DNA of 8,143 bases from Nitrospirota bacterium (GCA_021812785.1 JAKAMR010000099.1:1-8143), one strand, 5' to 3'; counted from the first letter of the stretch, positions 1 to 6,270 are shown. The notes: generated by a model not told the origin, from the sequence alone. A program made the numbers and translations.

Positions 1-738
1 AACAGAATAAACGAGGGGGAAGAGGGGCGGGATTTCGTGCCTAGGGCGATATTATTTTCCGGCAAGGCGGCGCCGGGGTATTTCATCTGCAAGCTGGTCA
101 TTAAGCTCATACATAACGTAGCAGCCGCAATTGCGGCCCACCCGGAGGCAAGCAGGAAGTTGCAGGTCGTTTTCGTCCCCAACTACAGCGTTACGATGGC
201 GCAGCGTATAATACCGGCGACCGAGCTTTCGGAACAGATTTCAACGTCGGGCTACGAAGCCTCGGGCACCGGGAATATGAAGTTCGCCATAAACGGGGCG
301 CTTACAATAGGAACTCTCGACGGGGCCAATGTCGAGCTGAGGGAGGAGGTCGGGGCCGAAAACTTTTTCCTCTTCGGCATGACAGCCGATGAATTGGCGG
401 GCCTCAAGGCCGATTACAACCCGTGGCACTATTACCATCAGGACGAAAACATCAGGAAGATTATAAACCAGGTGTCGGAAGGCTATTTTTCCCCGGGGGC
501 ACCCGGACTCTTCCAGCCGATCGTGCGGTCGCTTATGGACCATGACAGCTATTTTGTCCTTGCCGATTATGCCTCTTATATACAGTGCCAGGACATGGCA
601 GCGACGGCTTATAAAGACAGGAACCGATGGGCCAGGATGGCGATCCTAAACGTCGCCCGATCTGGGCAGTTCTCCAGTGACAGGGCCGTGCGCGAGTACG
701 CCGAAAAGATTTGGAAAGTCACACCCGTAAACATATAG
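1..738 (+). CDS. glgP: Glycogen/starch phosphorylase, C-terminal part (5' end outside window)
   Basis: This is the C-terminal third of an alpha-glucan phosphorylase, the PLP-dependent GT35 enzyme that releases glucose-1-phosphate from glycogen or maltodextrin in the cytoplasm. The frame is open from base 1, so the GTG at 37 is internal and not the start. Codons 13-24 read VPRAILFSGKAA, matching the family's 'GKAAPGY' region. The PLP-site signature EASGTGNMKFAINGALTIG follows, and the lysine of NMK (codon 280-282) is the residue that forms the Schiff base with PLP. The TLDGANVE segment, which lines the phosphate/PLP pocket, is intact after it. The end, IWKVTPVNI, is where bacterial phosphorylases normally stop, so the 3' end looks complete. 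Whether the enzyme is GlgP or MalP cannot be told from this fragment. No downstream partner gene of glycogen metabolism is present. Confidence 0.95.
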   Translation, partial: NRINEGEEGRDFVPRAILFSGKAAPGYFICKLVIKLIHNVAAAIAAHPEASRKLQVVFVPNYSVTMAQRIIPATELSEQISTSGYEASGTGNMKFAINGALTIGTLDGANVELREEVGAENFFLFGMTADELAGLKADYNPWHYYHQDENIRKIINQVSEGYFSPGAPGLFQPIVRSLMDHDSYFVLADYASYIQCQDMAATAYKDRNRWARMAILNVARSGQFSSDRAVREYAEKIWKVTPVNI

Positions 739-752
739 CTCTCCACCGCTTG

Positions 753-830
753 CCGGTTTGGACCGGACGGCCAAGTGACTCTCGGTCAAAGTCCTCAGGC
801 ACGATATCAGGATGGCTTGTCCACCTGATA
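753..830 (+). terminator. Tandem hairpins after glycogen phosphorylase (possible 3'-end signal)
   Basis: Two inverted repeats lie 15 and 67 bases after the phosphorylase stop. CCGGT (753-757) pairs with ACCGG (762-766) around a 4-base loop. TATCAGG (805-811) pairs with CCTGATA (824-830), and TGG/CCA (813-815/821-823) extends the stem past a single bulged A (812) to a CTTGT loop. Neither is followed by a T run, so intrinsic termination is doubtful. An mRNA-stabilising 3' structure is equally possible. Confidence 0.35.
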
Positions 831-929
831 CCTCGCAGATTCCAAAAGTCGAAACTAGTGCGATTTTTTCGTTCGAAACATGCATTTGCGTCACGATTTG
901 TGACCGCTACCCGTCATGCAATTTATTAC

Positions 930-953
930 CCCTCAAGTCCTCCCTTTTGAGGG
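930..953. repeat. Perfect 7-bp inverted repeat in the intergenic region
   Basis: CCCTCAA (930-936) is followed after a 10-base spacer by TTGAGGG (947-953), giving a GC-rich hairpin. It is not followed by a T tract and sits about 190 bases past the phosphorylase stop, so its role is unknown. Confidence 0.3.
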
Positions 954-1317
954 AATGCCAAGGATACTGAAATACGCCCTGAAGTTTAAAGTCGGGCCTG
1001 ATGCCCTCAGGACGCGGAGTACGAACGGAAGTTTGCCTGAGCCAGTCTCCCCAGTTCAAATAAGAAAGCTGTGGCCGATGGGCCAGGCAGACCTGAATGT
1101 GGCCGGGGCGAGCTGAAGAGATTCCCATGGTGCGGCAATTGGTTTTTTAAAGCCATATTGTCTTGACAAGACCTGTTGCTAATTATTAAAGTTCATCATA
1201 AAATGCGAAGCAGGTAAAATTCCCGGCAGGAGTTTATATGGGAGTTCCCTCATATAGATTGAAAGACCAAAATTTCTCAACCCTTGTCCGCCGCCATCGC
1301 AAATCCGGCACAGGTGC

Positions 1318-1731
1318 ATGTCCGCCCCTAAGGGATGCTCATTAATTATGCCTAAAAGGCCGCCGGTCTTTTGTCTTTTGGATAATTTAGTATATAAGGC
1401 AAAGAAGAACCGGGCAAAGTTTCGGGCTGCATTTTTTAAAAGCGTTTTTGGAAGGCTTCTCTTACGCCGGTTTAAAGTAGGAGACATTATTTACGTCCCT
1501 GGCGAATCTTACGTAGGTCATGCCAGGGACGACATTCATGGAGGCCGTGCAACCATAAGCAAAATAGGCAGGGATTTAGGTTTCTGGGACTATGCCGAGG
1601 TAAAGGAAATTCCCGGTGAACGTTATTCCTTATCTTACCTATGGGAAAATCAAAGGAAATGGCGGAGGCAATACGGGGATGCCGTAGCGCATCCCGCTCC
1701 CGATTTTTCGCCCAAGTTCAATAAGGATTAG
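1318..1731 (+). CDS. Small hypothetical protein (FKVGD...YVPGESY type), 137 aa
   Basis: I do not recognise a named family. The second half (from about residue 51) looks like a genuine compact domain: RRFKVGDIIYVPGESYVGH, a glycine-rich GGRATISKIG segment, then a charged, aromatic stretch ending in NQRKWRRQYGD and PAPDFSPKFN. The KVGD-x-(I/V)-YVPG opening recalls a small beta-barrel, but that is only a resemblance. The first 50 residues are basic and less protein-like, and the start is uncertain. ATG 1318 has only a weak AGG upstream; the in-frame ATG at 1348 is an alternative with AAGGGA 13 bases before it. The protein is probably cytoplasmic, with no signal peptide or clear membrane helix. 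The gene points towards the helicase gene's 3' end, 117 bases away, and has no obvious operon partner. Confidence 0.6.
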   Translation: MSAPKGCSLIMPKRPPVFCLLDNLVYKAKKNRAKFRAAFFKSVFGRLLLRRFKVGDIIYVPGESYVGHARDDIHGGRATISKIGRDLGFWDYAEVKEIPGERYSLSYLWENQRKWRRQYGDAVAHPAPDFSPKFNKD

Positions 1732-1848
1732 GAGTAAATGGGCGGCAGGCCTCGGCCTAGCGCAACAAATTCCGTTAGAAACATACAAAAAGGCCTATCT
1801 TCTCTCCGGTGTGATGTACTGTGAGTTATCCGCAAGGCCTGGTCTTCT

Positions 1849-4824
1849 TTACCTGATGTCCGGGGGAAGACCGCGATTTTCCTCCCCCGTATCGGGCCGG
1901 AGCGGGGAGACTGCTCCTGAATCCTTGACCGGCTGCCTGGTCTGCCGCTCTGGTCCCGGCCGGGAAGCATGATTTGGCCGTGCGCCTCTTACAGAAAGCA
2001 GGCACAGGATATCCCCGCGAAAACCATTATCTCCTTCGCCGCACATTTTCAAAATATGCCCGATGTTGGCGTGATCGTAAATGTCGATCCAGTCCTCTTT
2101 CCGGCGTATCGAAAGCCCGGGGTTTAGGATATAATGGCCCCTGTTTTTCCTTGTGAAAAGTTTTTTCCCGTAGGCATTGGCGCTATCCGATTCGTTTTTT
2201 GAAAGGAGCGCTGAGATATAGGCGCGCTTCTTCCGGTAATCGGGGATGACGCTGCCAGGCAGGGACCCCAGGATGTACGCTATGGCAACGGCGGGAAGCG
2301 GGACGGTATCGGCGCATCCGCCGAAGATATCCGCATATCCGCTGCTGATAAGGGACCGGAAAGCGGCGAAGAAGACGTGAAACAGGAGAAACTCTCCCTG
2401 CCTTCGATCGATTTTGACCAGCTGGCCGTTCACTTTCAGACTCACCATCGATGGCGCCAGAAGCTCGTGCACCGCCGGAAATCCCGCCTGGGCGAATTTT
2501 TTGTCCTCGATAATACGCTGCAGCGCCCACTGCCAGGCCGTCAGGCCGTAATTATCGGTCAGCTCCGTGTCCGCGCCCGCCCCGAGCAGCTCACGGACAA
2601 GAGCCGCGTTGCCCGCCCGCGCCGCCATCATAAGCGGCGTCTTGTTGAATACGTTCCGGTGGTCCACTCCGTAAAGTTCGCACTCCCTTATGACTTCCTT
2701 GAAATAAGCGCCGGAATACCGCTGCAGATATTGTCCGGAAAACTGCATCTTCTGCTGTTTGTAGAGGGAATGGTTGAGCAGCATCCGGCCGTCCTTCAAA
2801 TAATAGATCCGCCCGGCCTTGTCGAACCCCTGTCCGCTCAATGCCCTTATCAGCATGGGTTCGTCATGGAAGAGGGCGTATTCAAAGAGCGTTTTCCTGG
2901 GTTTTTGAGAAGCCTCCTTATTGGACAGACCCAGAAGATCTGTCACCTTCTCCGGAGTGCAGACCTCCCATGGGACCGGTTTGGTTTTGATGATGTCGCG
3001 TCTGATCTGATCCGCCTGTTCCTGTTTGCCCTGAAGCTCAAGCCTCCTGGCCTCGGCCTGCCAGTCCGCGGTGCTGGACTCCTTCATCTCGATTGAAGCC
3101 ATCTCCCTCAGGTCCTTTATGCCCAGCATCCGGATCAGGGGATGTCCCGTGTCGCTCTCAATCAGGTATAATCGCCGCACCGCGCGGGTTATGGCGACAT
3201 AAAGGGAGTTTACGTAGAACTTGTAAGCCTCAAGCGTCTTGTCAGTTTTGTCACGAGCCCTCCGGTACTCAAGGTCTCCTTCCAGGCCGTCAGGGTTGAC
3301 GCCATTAATTATCTCACTGAAATTGGCCCTCTCTGAAGAGATGAAATTCACGAGTATGACGTTCTCATACTCTAGCCCCTTCGCCTCCTGTATGCTGAAA
3401 AGAAGCGGGGTATCGAAGAACCGGCGCGCATCCGCCTTGTCCTCGTCGCGCATCACCAGGACGGCGAAGCTCGTGGACTTGCGGGTCTTCTGATTGAGAT
3501 CACGCTTAGCCTTTTCACTGTCCCTTACGAACACGACCTCACCGGCGTCGGCAGAGACGCTCTTCATGAGATAATTGCTCTCCTTGTCGATGGAGCCGAA
3601 GCGTTTTTGCTTGATCCTGAGCAGGGCGTTGGCCAGGTTGGTCAGTGCGACGGAGTTTCGGAAGTTGGACTGCAGTATCCGCGTCACTTTTTGCGTCTCA
3701 ACCGGCTCCGAGGCGTAAAACATGGATTTCAGGTTGCTCCAACGGAAGAAATTGGGATGGACTATCTGGTTGGAATCCCCGCTCAGGATAAAATTCCCGG
3801 GCCGCTTCAGGCTCTGGAGGACGAGATGGAGCTGGACGTTTGTCATATCCTGCACCTCGTCGACCACCACGAAATCGTAAGTCTGCCTGACAAGTCCAAG
3901 ATAGTCGTGGGCCAGGATATTGGGATCGTACAGGCCGTTTCCCCTGAGAAAGGCCAGATATTTTTCAAACAGGTCATATACGAGACCGCGCTCGGCCTCG
4001 GGATAGATGGATTGACGGACGCCCAGACCCAGATAATCGTCACGGCTCAGCCACGGCTTGTCGATTACGGAGCCGGTGACCACGCCCCTGAACTCCTCAT
4101 ACAGGCGATGGGCATCGGCGACCCTCTGCTGTCTCGGAAACCGCATGAGCCACCTTGCAAATGCGCTGTAAGCGATCTCCCTGCCCTCCGGCACGCGCAT
4201 CGTTTCGAGATATTCCCTGAAGGATAAAAATGTCAGCTCCTGGCCGTCATTTTCGTAGCGGTTGCCGTAATAGATGTTCCTTGAATTGTCCGCCAGGTAC
4301 CGGGACAGGGTCACGTAGAGCACTTCGCCGGCCGCCACCTTCATCTTCTCAAGGGTAAGGGCCGTCTTGCCGCTGCCTGCGGGGCCGATGACGATTAGCG
4401 GGGCCGGCTCGCGGTATACCTCGTCCTGCCAGGGATCAAAGGATATTATCTTGTCGAGGAGGTGAAACCTCCTGTCTAAAGGGTTGACATAGACAAGGGA
4501 GGGTAGGGCCTCCCTTGCAAGCCCGGGCTTATCCACGGGCAGGATACTCGACTCATTTGGCTTTGCCCCGTTAAGAAATTTCGATTTTTCGTAGGCGTGA
4601 TTTCGCACGACCTCCAGGATGAGGGCATGACGAGCCCCCTCGTACTCCATGATCTTAAAGAGCAGCCGGTTGCTGTCATCAAGCTTTGCCCTGTAGAGGC
4701 CGTGCCCGGCCAGTTTTTTAACCTGGGCGGACTGGAAATCATCTTTTTCAAGGAAACCTATCAACTTTTGATACTGGCGGCCCAGCCCCGAAATGTCGAG
4801 ATCTGAATATTCAAGTATTTTCAT
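1849..4824 (-). CDS. UvrD-like SF1 helicase with RelE/ParE-like N-terminus and ankyrin C-terminus, 991 aa
   Basis: This is a large cytoplasmic superfamily 1A (UvrD/Rep-like) ATPase. Residues about 1-85 resemble a RelE/ParE toxin fold (KKLAGHGLYRAKLDDSNRLL, then an ILEVVRNHAYEKSKF strand and helix). The helicase motifs follow in order: Walker A GPAGSGKT (147-154), Walker B VVDEVQD (320-326), motif III GDSNQ (349-353), an NFRN motif IV (387-390), KGLEYENVI motif V (482-490) and VAITRA motif VI (543-548). All key residues are present, so ATPase activity is expected. A TPR-like helix pair lies at about 587-612 and one to one-and-a-half ankyrin repeats at about 726-770 (NKTPLMMAARAGNAALVREL). The region from about 800 to 935 is unrecognised, and the last 45 residues are low-complexity. 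The start is the ATG at 4824, with GAGGAG 13 bases upstream. It is divergent from HU. A role in DNA or RNA remodelling, stress or anti-phage defence is inferred, not shown. Confidence 0.85.
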   Translation of the reverse strand: MKILEYSDLDISGLGRQYQKLIGFLEKDDFQSAQVKKLAGHGLYRAKLDDSNRLLFKIMEYEGARHALILEVVRNHAYEKSKFLNGAKPNESSILPVDKPGLAREALPSLVYVNPLDRRFHLLDKIISFDPWQDEVYREPAPLIVIGPAGSGKTALTLEKMKVAAGEVLYVTLSRYLADNSRNIYYGNRYENDGQELTFLSFREYLETMRVPEGREIAYSAFARWLMRFPRQQRVADAHRLYEEFRGVVTGSVIDKPWLSRDDYLGLGVRQSIYPEAERGLVYDLFEKYLAFLRGNGLYDPNILAHDYLGLVRQTYDFVVVDEVQDMTNVQLHLVLQSLKRPGNFILSGDSNQIVHPNFFRWSNLKSMFYASEPVETQKVTRILQSNFRNSVALTNLANALLRIKQKRFGSIDKESNYLMKSVSADAGEVVFVRDSEKAKRDLNQKTRKSTSFAVLVMRDEDKADARRFFDTPLLFSIQEAKGLEYENVILVNFISSERANFSEIINGVNPDGLEGDLEYRRARDKTDKTLEAYKFYVNSLYVAITRAVRRLYLIESDTGHPLIRMLGIKDLREMASIEMKESSTADWQAEARRLELQGKQEQADQIRRDIIKTKPVPWEVCTPEKVTDLLGLSNKEASQKPRKTLFEYALFHDEPMLIRALSGQGFDKAGRIYYLKDGRMLLNHSLYKQQKMQFSGQYLQRYSGAYFKEVIRECELYGVDHRNVFNKTPLMMAARAGNAALVRELLGAGADTELTDNYGLTAWQWALQRIIEDKKFAQAGFPAVHELLAPSMVSLKVNGQLVKIDRRQGEFLLFHVFFAAFRSLISSGYADIFGGCADTVPLPAVAIAYILGSLPGSVIPDYRKKRAYISALLSKNESDSANAYGKKLFTRKNRGHYILNPGLSIRRKEDWIDIYDHANIGHILKMCGEGDNGFRGDILCLLSVRGARPNHASRPGPERQTRQPVKDSGAVSPLRPDTGEENRGLPPDIR

Positions 4825-4841
4825 GGAGTTACGAATACTCC
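4825..4841 (-). promoter_or_regulatory. Hairpin enclosing the helicase ribosome-binding site
   Basis: Read on the minus strand, the leader is GAGGAGTATTCGTAACTCC followed directly by ATG. GGAGT and ACTCC are complementary across a 7-base loop. The only Shine-Dalgarno-like element is therefore in the 5' arm and the 3' arm abuts the start codon. The spacing from GGAG to ATG (13 bases) is longer than usual. Translation may be restrained by this structure. The stem is only 5 bp, so the effect is uncertain. Confidence 0.4.
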
Positions 4842-4856
4842 TCAGTCAAATTACGA

Positions 4857-4876
4857 TGCCGCCGGAACAAGCGGCA
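4857..4876. promoter_or_regulatory. 6-bp inverted repeat in the helicase/HU divergent region
   Basis: TGCCGC (4857-4862) and GCGGCA (4871-4876) form a perfect inverted repeat with an 8-base spacer, 33 bases upstream of the helicase start. It could be an operator or a leader hairpin in the helicase mRNA. I found no convincing -10/-35 pair for the helicase on the minus strand, so the choice cannot be made from sequence. Confidence 0.35.
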
Positions 4877-4940
4877 CTCTATGGTAACAAAAAAGCAGAC
4901 GGATTGAAAACAGAGGGAAACGCGAAGTTCATCTCTACTC

Positions 4941-4964
4941 CGGAGGGGCCTCCGATGTTATAAT
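4941..4964 (+). promoter_or_regulatory. Promoter of the HU gene with an operator-like palindrome
   Basis: A perfect TATAAT (-10) lies at 4959-4964, which would start transcription about 25 bases before the HU start codon. No good TTGACA is present at the expected distance. The inverted repeat CGGAGG-GG-CCTCCG (4941-4954) occupies the place between -35 and -10 instead. That position suits an activator or repressor that substitutes for a poor -35. The regulator is not known. Confidence 0.5.
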
Positions 4965-4983
4965 TGTCTGCCAAAACATTTCA

Positions 4984-4990
4984 AAGGAGG
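4984..4990 (+). promoter_or_regulatory. Strong ribosome-binding site of the HU gene
   Basis: AAGGAGG ends 4 bases before the ATG at 4995. It is a near-perfect anti-16S match and fixes the HU start. Confidence 0.75.
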
Positions 4991-4994
4991 AATA

Positions 4995-5267
4995 ATGACA
5001 AAGGCTGAGATTGTTGAAAAAATGGCGCAGGACGCGGGCATTACAAAGGCTGGGGCCCAAAAGGCCTTGGATTCGTTTATCGAAAGCATCGGCAAGGCTT
5101 TGAAAAAAGGAAACAAGGTTACTCTGGTAGGTTTTGGGACGTTTGCCGTTTCAAAAAGGGCCGCAAGGACGGGAAGAAATCCCCGGACCGGTGAGGCCAT
5201 AAAGATAAGGGCTTCAAAGACGCCCAAGTTCACGGCTGGAAAGGCGTTCAAGGAAGCTATAAGGTAA
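4995..5267 (+). CDS. HU/IHF-family DNA-binding protein, 90 aa
   Basis: This is a small histone-like protein that dimerises and bends DNA, contributing to nucleoid structure and to recombination and repair complexes. The length of 90 residues is typical of the family. The helical N-terminal half begins MTKAEIVEKMAQDAGITKAG. It is followed by the family signature VGFGTFAVSKRAARTGRNPR (residues 45-64), with the conserved RNP-TGE arm tip (Pro63 is the intercalating proline), and the standard PKFTAGKAFKEAI end. The features fit HU (hupB-type) better than IHF, but the two cannot be separated with certainty here. It has its own -10 box and a strong ribosome site. It is divergent from the helicase and 49 bases ahead of the next gene, with no clear terminator between, so co-transcription is possible. 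Confidence 0.95.
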   Translation: MTKAEIVEKMAQDAGITKAGAQKALDSFIESIGKALKKGNKVTLVGFGTFAVSKRAARTGRNPRTGEAIKIRASKTPKFTAGKAFKEAIR

Positions 5268-5316
5268 GTTCCGGGTCTGCACTCTTCAAAGGGTAAAACC
5301 ATCAATAGGGAAGAAA

Positions 5317-5901
5317 ATGAAAATCAAGTGTTGCGTTTTAAAAATATCGGTTGACGGCATCATGCCTGAGATATGGAGGCGGATTGCTGTCCCGTCCGAT
5401 ATTACCCTTGACCGGCTTCATGATATCCTTCAGATCGTCATGGGCTGGGAAGATTACCATCAGCACGAGTTTACGGTCGGTGGGCAAAGGTATACCGAAA
5501 AACCCGAATCCCCGGAGGACGGTAAAGAAGAGGGCCGCTTCAGGCTGGGAGAACTGGTGAACCAGGAAAATGCCGTGTTTGAATATCTCTATGATTTTGG
5601 GGATTCCTGGCTTCATCATATAACGCTCGAAAATAAAAATTACGTTCCCGGCCCGGGCGAAAGGATCATACAATTTCTGGCTGGAAGAAGGACATGCCCG
5701 CCCGAGGATGTCGGCGGCGTCAGCGGCTATTACAAATTCTGTGAGGACATAAGAGACAGTGAGCATCCGGTCTACAGCCAATATGCAAAAGAGCACGGCA
5801 AAATCTATGACCCTGAAATATTTGATTGGCGCCTGATCGAGATGGAGTTGTGGAAATATACGCGCTGGTCCAGAATACGCCAGATAAAGTGGGAGATTTG
5901 A
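5317..5901 (+). CDS. Plasmid pRiA4b ORF-3 family protein, 194 aa
   Basis: This belongs to the pRiA4b ORF-3-like family (named after an Agrobacterium plasmid ORF). The family is widespread on plasmids and in accessory regions, and its molecular function is not established. The diagnostic segments are all present: PEIWRRIAVPSDITLDRLHD (17-36), then LQIVMGWEDYHQHEF (38-52) and YDFGDSWLHHITLE (92-105). The CPPEDVGGVSGY block (127-138) completes the set. Conserved His and Asp/Glu residues suggest a possible ligand or metal site, but this is inference. The length is about that of single-domain members. AGGGAAG at 5307-5313 serves as ribosome site for the ATG at 5317. There is no signal peptide or membrane segment. 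It follows HU closely, and a small hairpin lies just after its stop. Confidence 0.9.
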   Translation: MKIKCCVLKISVDGIMPEIWRRIAVPSDITLDRLHDILQIVMGWEDYHQHEFTVGGQRYTEKPESPEDGKEEGRFRLGELVNQENAVFEYLYDFGDSWLHHITLENKNYVPGPGERIIQFLAGRRTCPPEDVGGVSGYYKFCEDIRDSEHPVYSQYAKEHGKIYDPEIFDWRLIEMELWKYTRWSRIRQIKWEI

Positions 5902-5921
5902 TCCCCCGAAATGCCGACGGA

Positions 5922-5937
5922 TAAGCCATCCGGCTTA
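5922..5937 (+). terminator. Hairpin after the pRiA4b-like gene
   Basis: TAAGCC (5922-5927) pairs perfectly with GGCTTA (5932-5937) across an ATCC loop, 20 bases after the stop codon. The position suits a terminator, but no T tract follows (AACTCTCC), so strength is doubtful. Confidence 0.35.
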
Positions 5938-6057
5938 ACTCTCCATTCAGCCGCCTCATGGTTGTTGGCTAAAAACGAATAAAAATATGACAGCACTATT
6001 CTCCTGAGAAGTTCCGTTAGAATCATGGCATATTTTGAAAATTTGTGAAAAGCAAGA

Positions 6058-6069
6058 CTGCGTCCACCT
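6058..6069 (+). other. Left insertion junction of the IS110 element (left target plus element start)
   Basis: CTGCGTCC at 6058-6065 is repeated exactly at 6118-6125, inside the first RNA loop, as expected for a left target read by its guide. TCCACCT at 6063-6069 is the reverse complement of AGGTGGA at 6210-6216 in the second loop, as expected for the right-donor side. The recombination core must lie in or beside this overlap. Confidence 0.55.
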
Positions 6070-6079
6070 ACCCGCAGAG

Positions 6080-6090
6080 TATGTTATAAA
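6080..6090 (+). promoter_or_regulatory. -10 candidates for bridge RNA promoter (half-promoter at left end)
   Basis: TATGTT (6080-6085) and TATAAA (6085-6090) are overlapping -10-like boxes with no good -35 in the flanking host DNA. Joining the two ends of the element would place the right-end TTGACA at suitable spacing. With a GT core, TTGACA lies 18 bases from TATGTT. With an AC core, TTGACC lies 16 bases from TATAAA. Confidence 0.5.
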
Positions 6091-6265
6091 AGGAGGGGAA
6101 AAAGGCAGGAGGACTCGCTGCGTCCTGGGTCTGAGAATCCTGAGTACTGTGTGTCCCCTGCCTCCCAAAGCCCTTATAGGTTGATTGGGTCTTCGAACCC
6201 TTGTGACAAAGGTGGATTGGCTGGGAGGCAATTCCTGTCTTTTCGAAATCTGAGGACGGGAGGTG
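6091..6265 (+). ncRNA. Predicted IS110 bridge RNA with target- and donor-binding loops
   Basis: IS110 elements make a non-coding RNA from the left end that guides the recombinase to target and donor DNA. This stretch, between the -10 boxes and the transposase start, folds by eye into that plan. Domain 1: GGCAGG and GGAC (6104-6109, 6111-6114) pair with CCTGCC and GTCC (6157-6162, 6153-6156), with one bulged A. They enclose an internal loop and an apical hairpin GGGT/ATCC (6127-6130/6137-6140). Domain 2: TCCC and AGCC (6163-6166, 6169-6172) pair with GGGA and GGCT (6223-6226, 6219-6222). The apical hairpin is GGGT-CTTCGA-ACCC (6187-6200). Domain 3: CCTGTC/GACGGG (6234-6239/6255-6260, one G-U). 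Loop matches to the ends are: left target 6118-6125, right target 6144-6150, left donor 6180-6185, right donor 6210-6216. RNA ends are inferred. Confidence 0.7.
6258..6263 (+). promoter_or_regulatory. Transposase ribosome-binding site inside the bridge RNA 3' hairpin
   Basis: GGGAGG lies 7 bases before the GTG at 6271 and decides that start. Its first three bases (6258-6260) are in the 3' arm of the CCTGTC/GACGGG hairpin. Folding of the RNA and translation of the transposase would therefore compete. Confidence 0.5.
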
Positions 6266-6270
6266 GCGGC

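Larger units (their letters stand above)
739..1317. other. Intergenic region with short inverted repeats and no supportable gene
   Basis: About 580 bases separate the phosphorylase from the next credible gene. Short open frames exist on both strands, but none has a convincing ribosome site or a protein-like composition. The stretch carries three hairpin-forming sequences (753-766, 805-830, 930-953). It also contains the odd palindrome TCTTGACAAGA around 1161-1171. No tRNA, riboswitch or recognisable mobile-element end was seen. It could be decayed coding sequence or a long 3'/5' untranslated stretch. Confidence 0.5.

Noticed and set aside
711..1128. Open frames on both strands in the gap after the phosphorylase
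   Set aside because: No ribosome sites, unprotein-like composition and overlap in several frames.
1163..1189. Possible promoter for the 1318 gene: TTGACA (1163-1168) with TATTAA (1184-1189)
   Set aside because: The spacer is only 15 bases, the -10 is poor, and the start codon is about 120 bases further. The TTGACA is also part of a palindrome. Not strong enough to list.
1747..1758. AGGC-CTCG-GCCT hairpin between the convergent genes as a bidirectional terminator
   Set aside because: The stem is only four or five pairs and there is no T tract on either strand.
2377..4227. Long plus-strand frames opposite the helicase gene
   Set aside because: They are antisense to codons of a gene with intact helicase motifs, and none shows a recognisable domain or a good ribosome site.
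5999..6010. TTCTC-CT-GAGAA inverted repeat before the IS110 left end
   Set aside because: A short AT-rich palindrome with 2-base spacing; common by chance and with no partner at the right end.
1770..6022. TTCCGTTAGAA occurs at 1770-1780 and 6012-6022, enclosing the helicase, HU and ORF-3 genes like attachment repeats
   Set aside because: Several 11-base repeats are expected by chance in 8 kb, there is no integrase, and the flanking similarity is only a few more bases. Kept only as a note.
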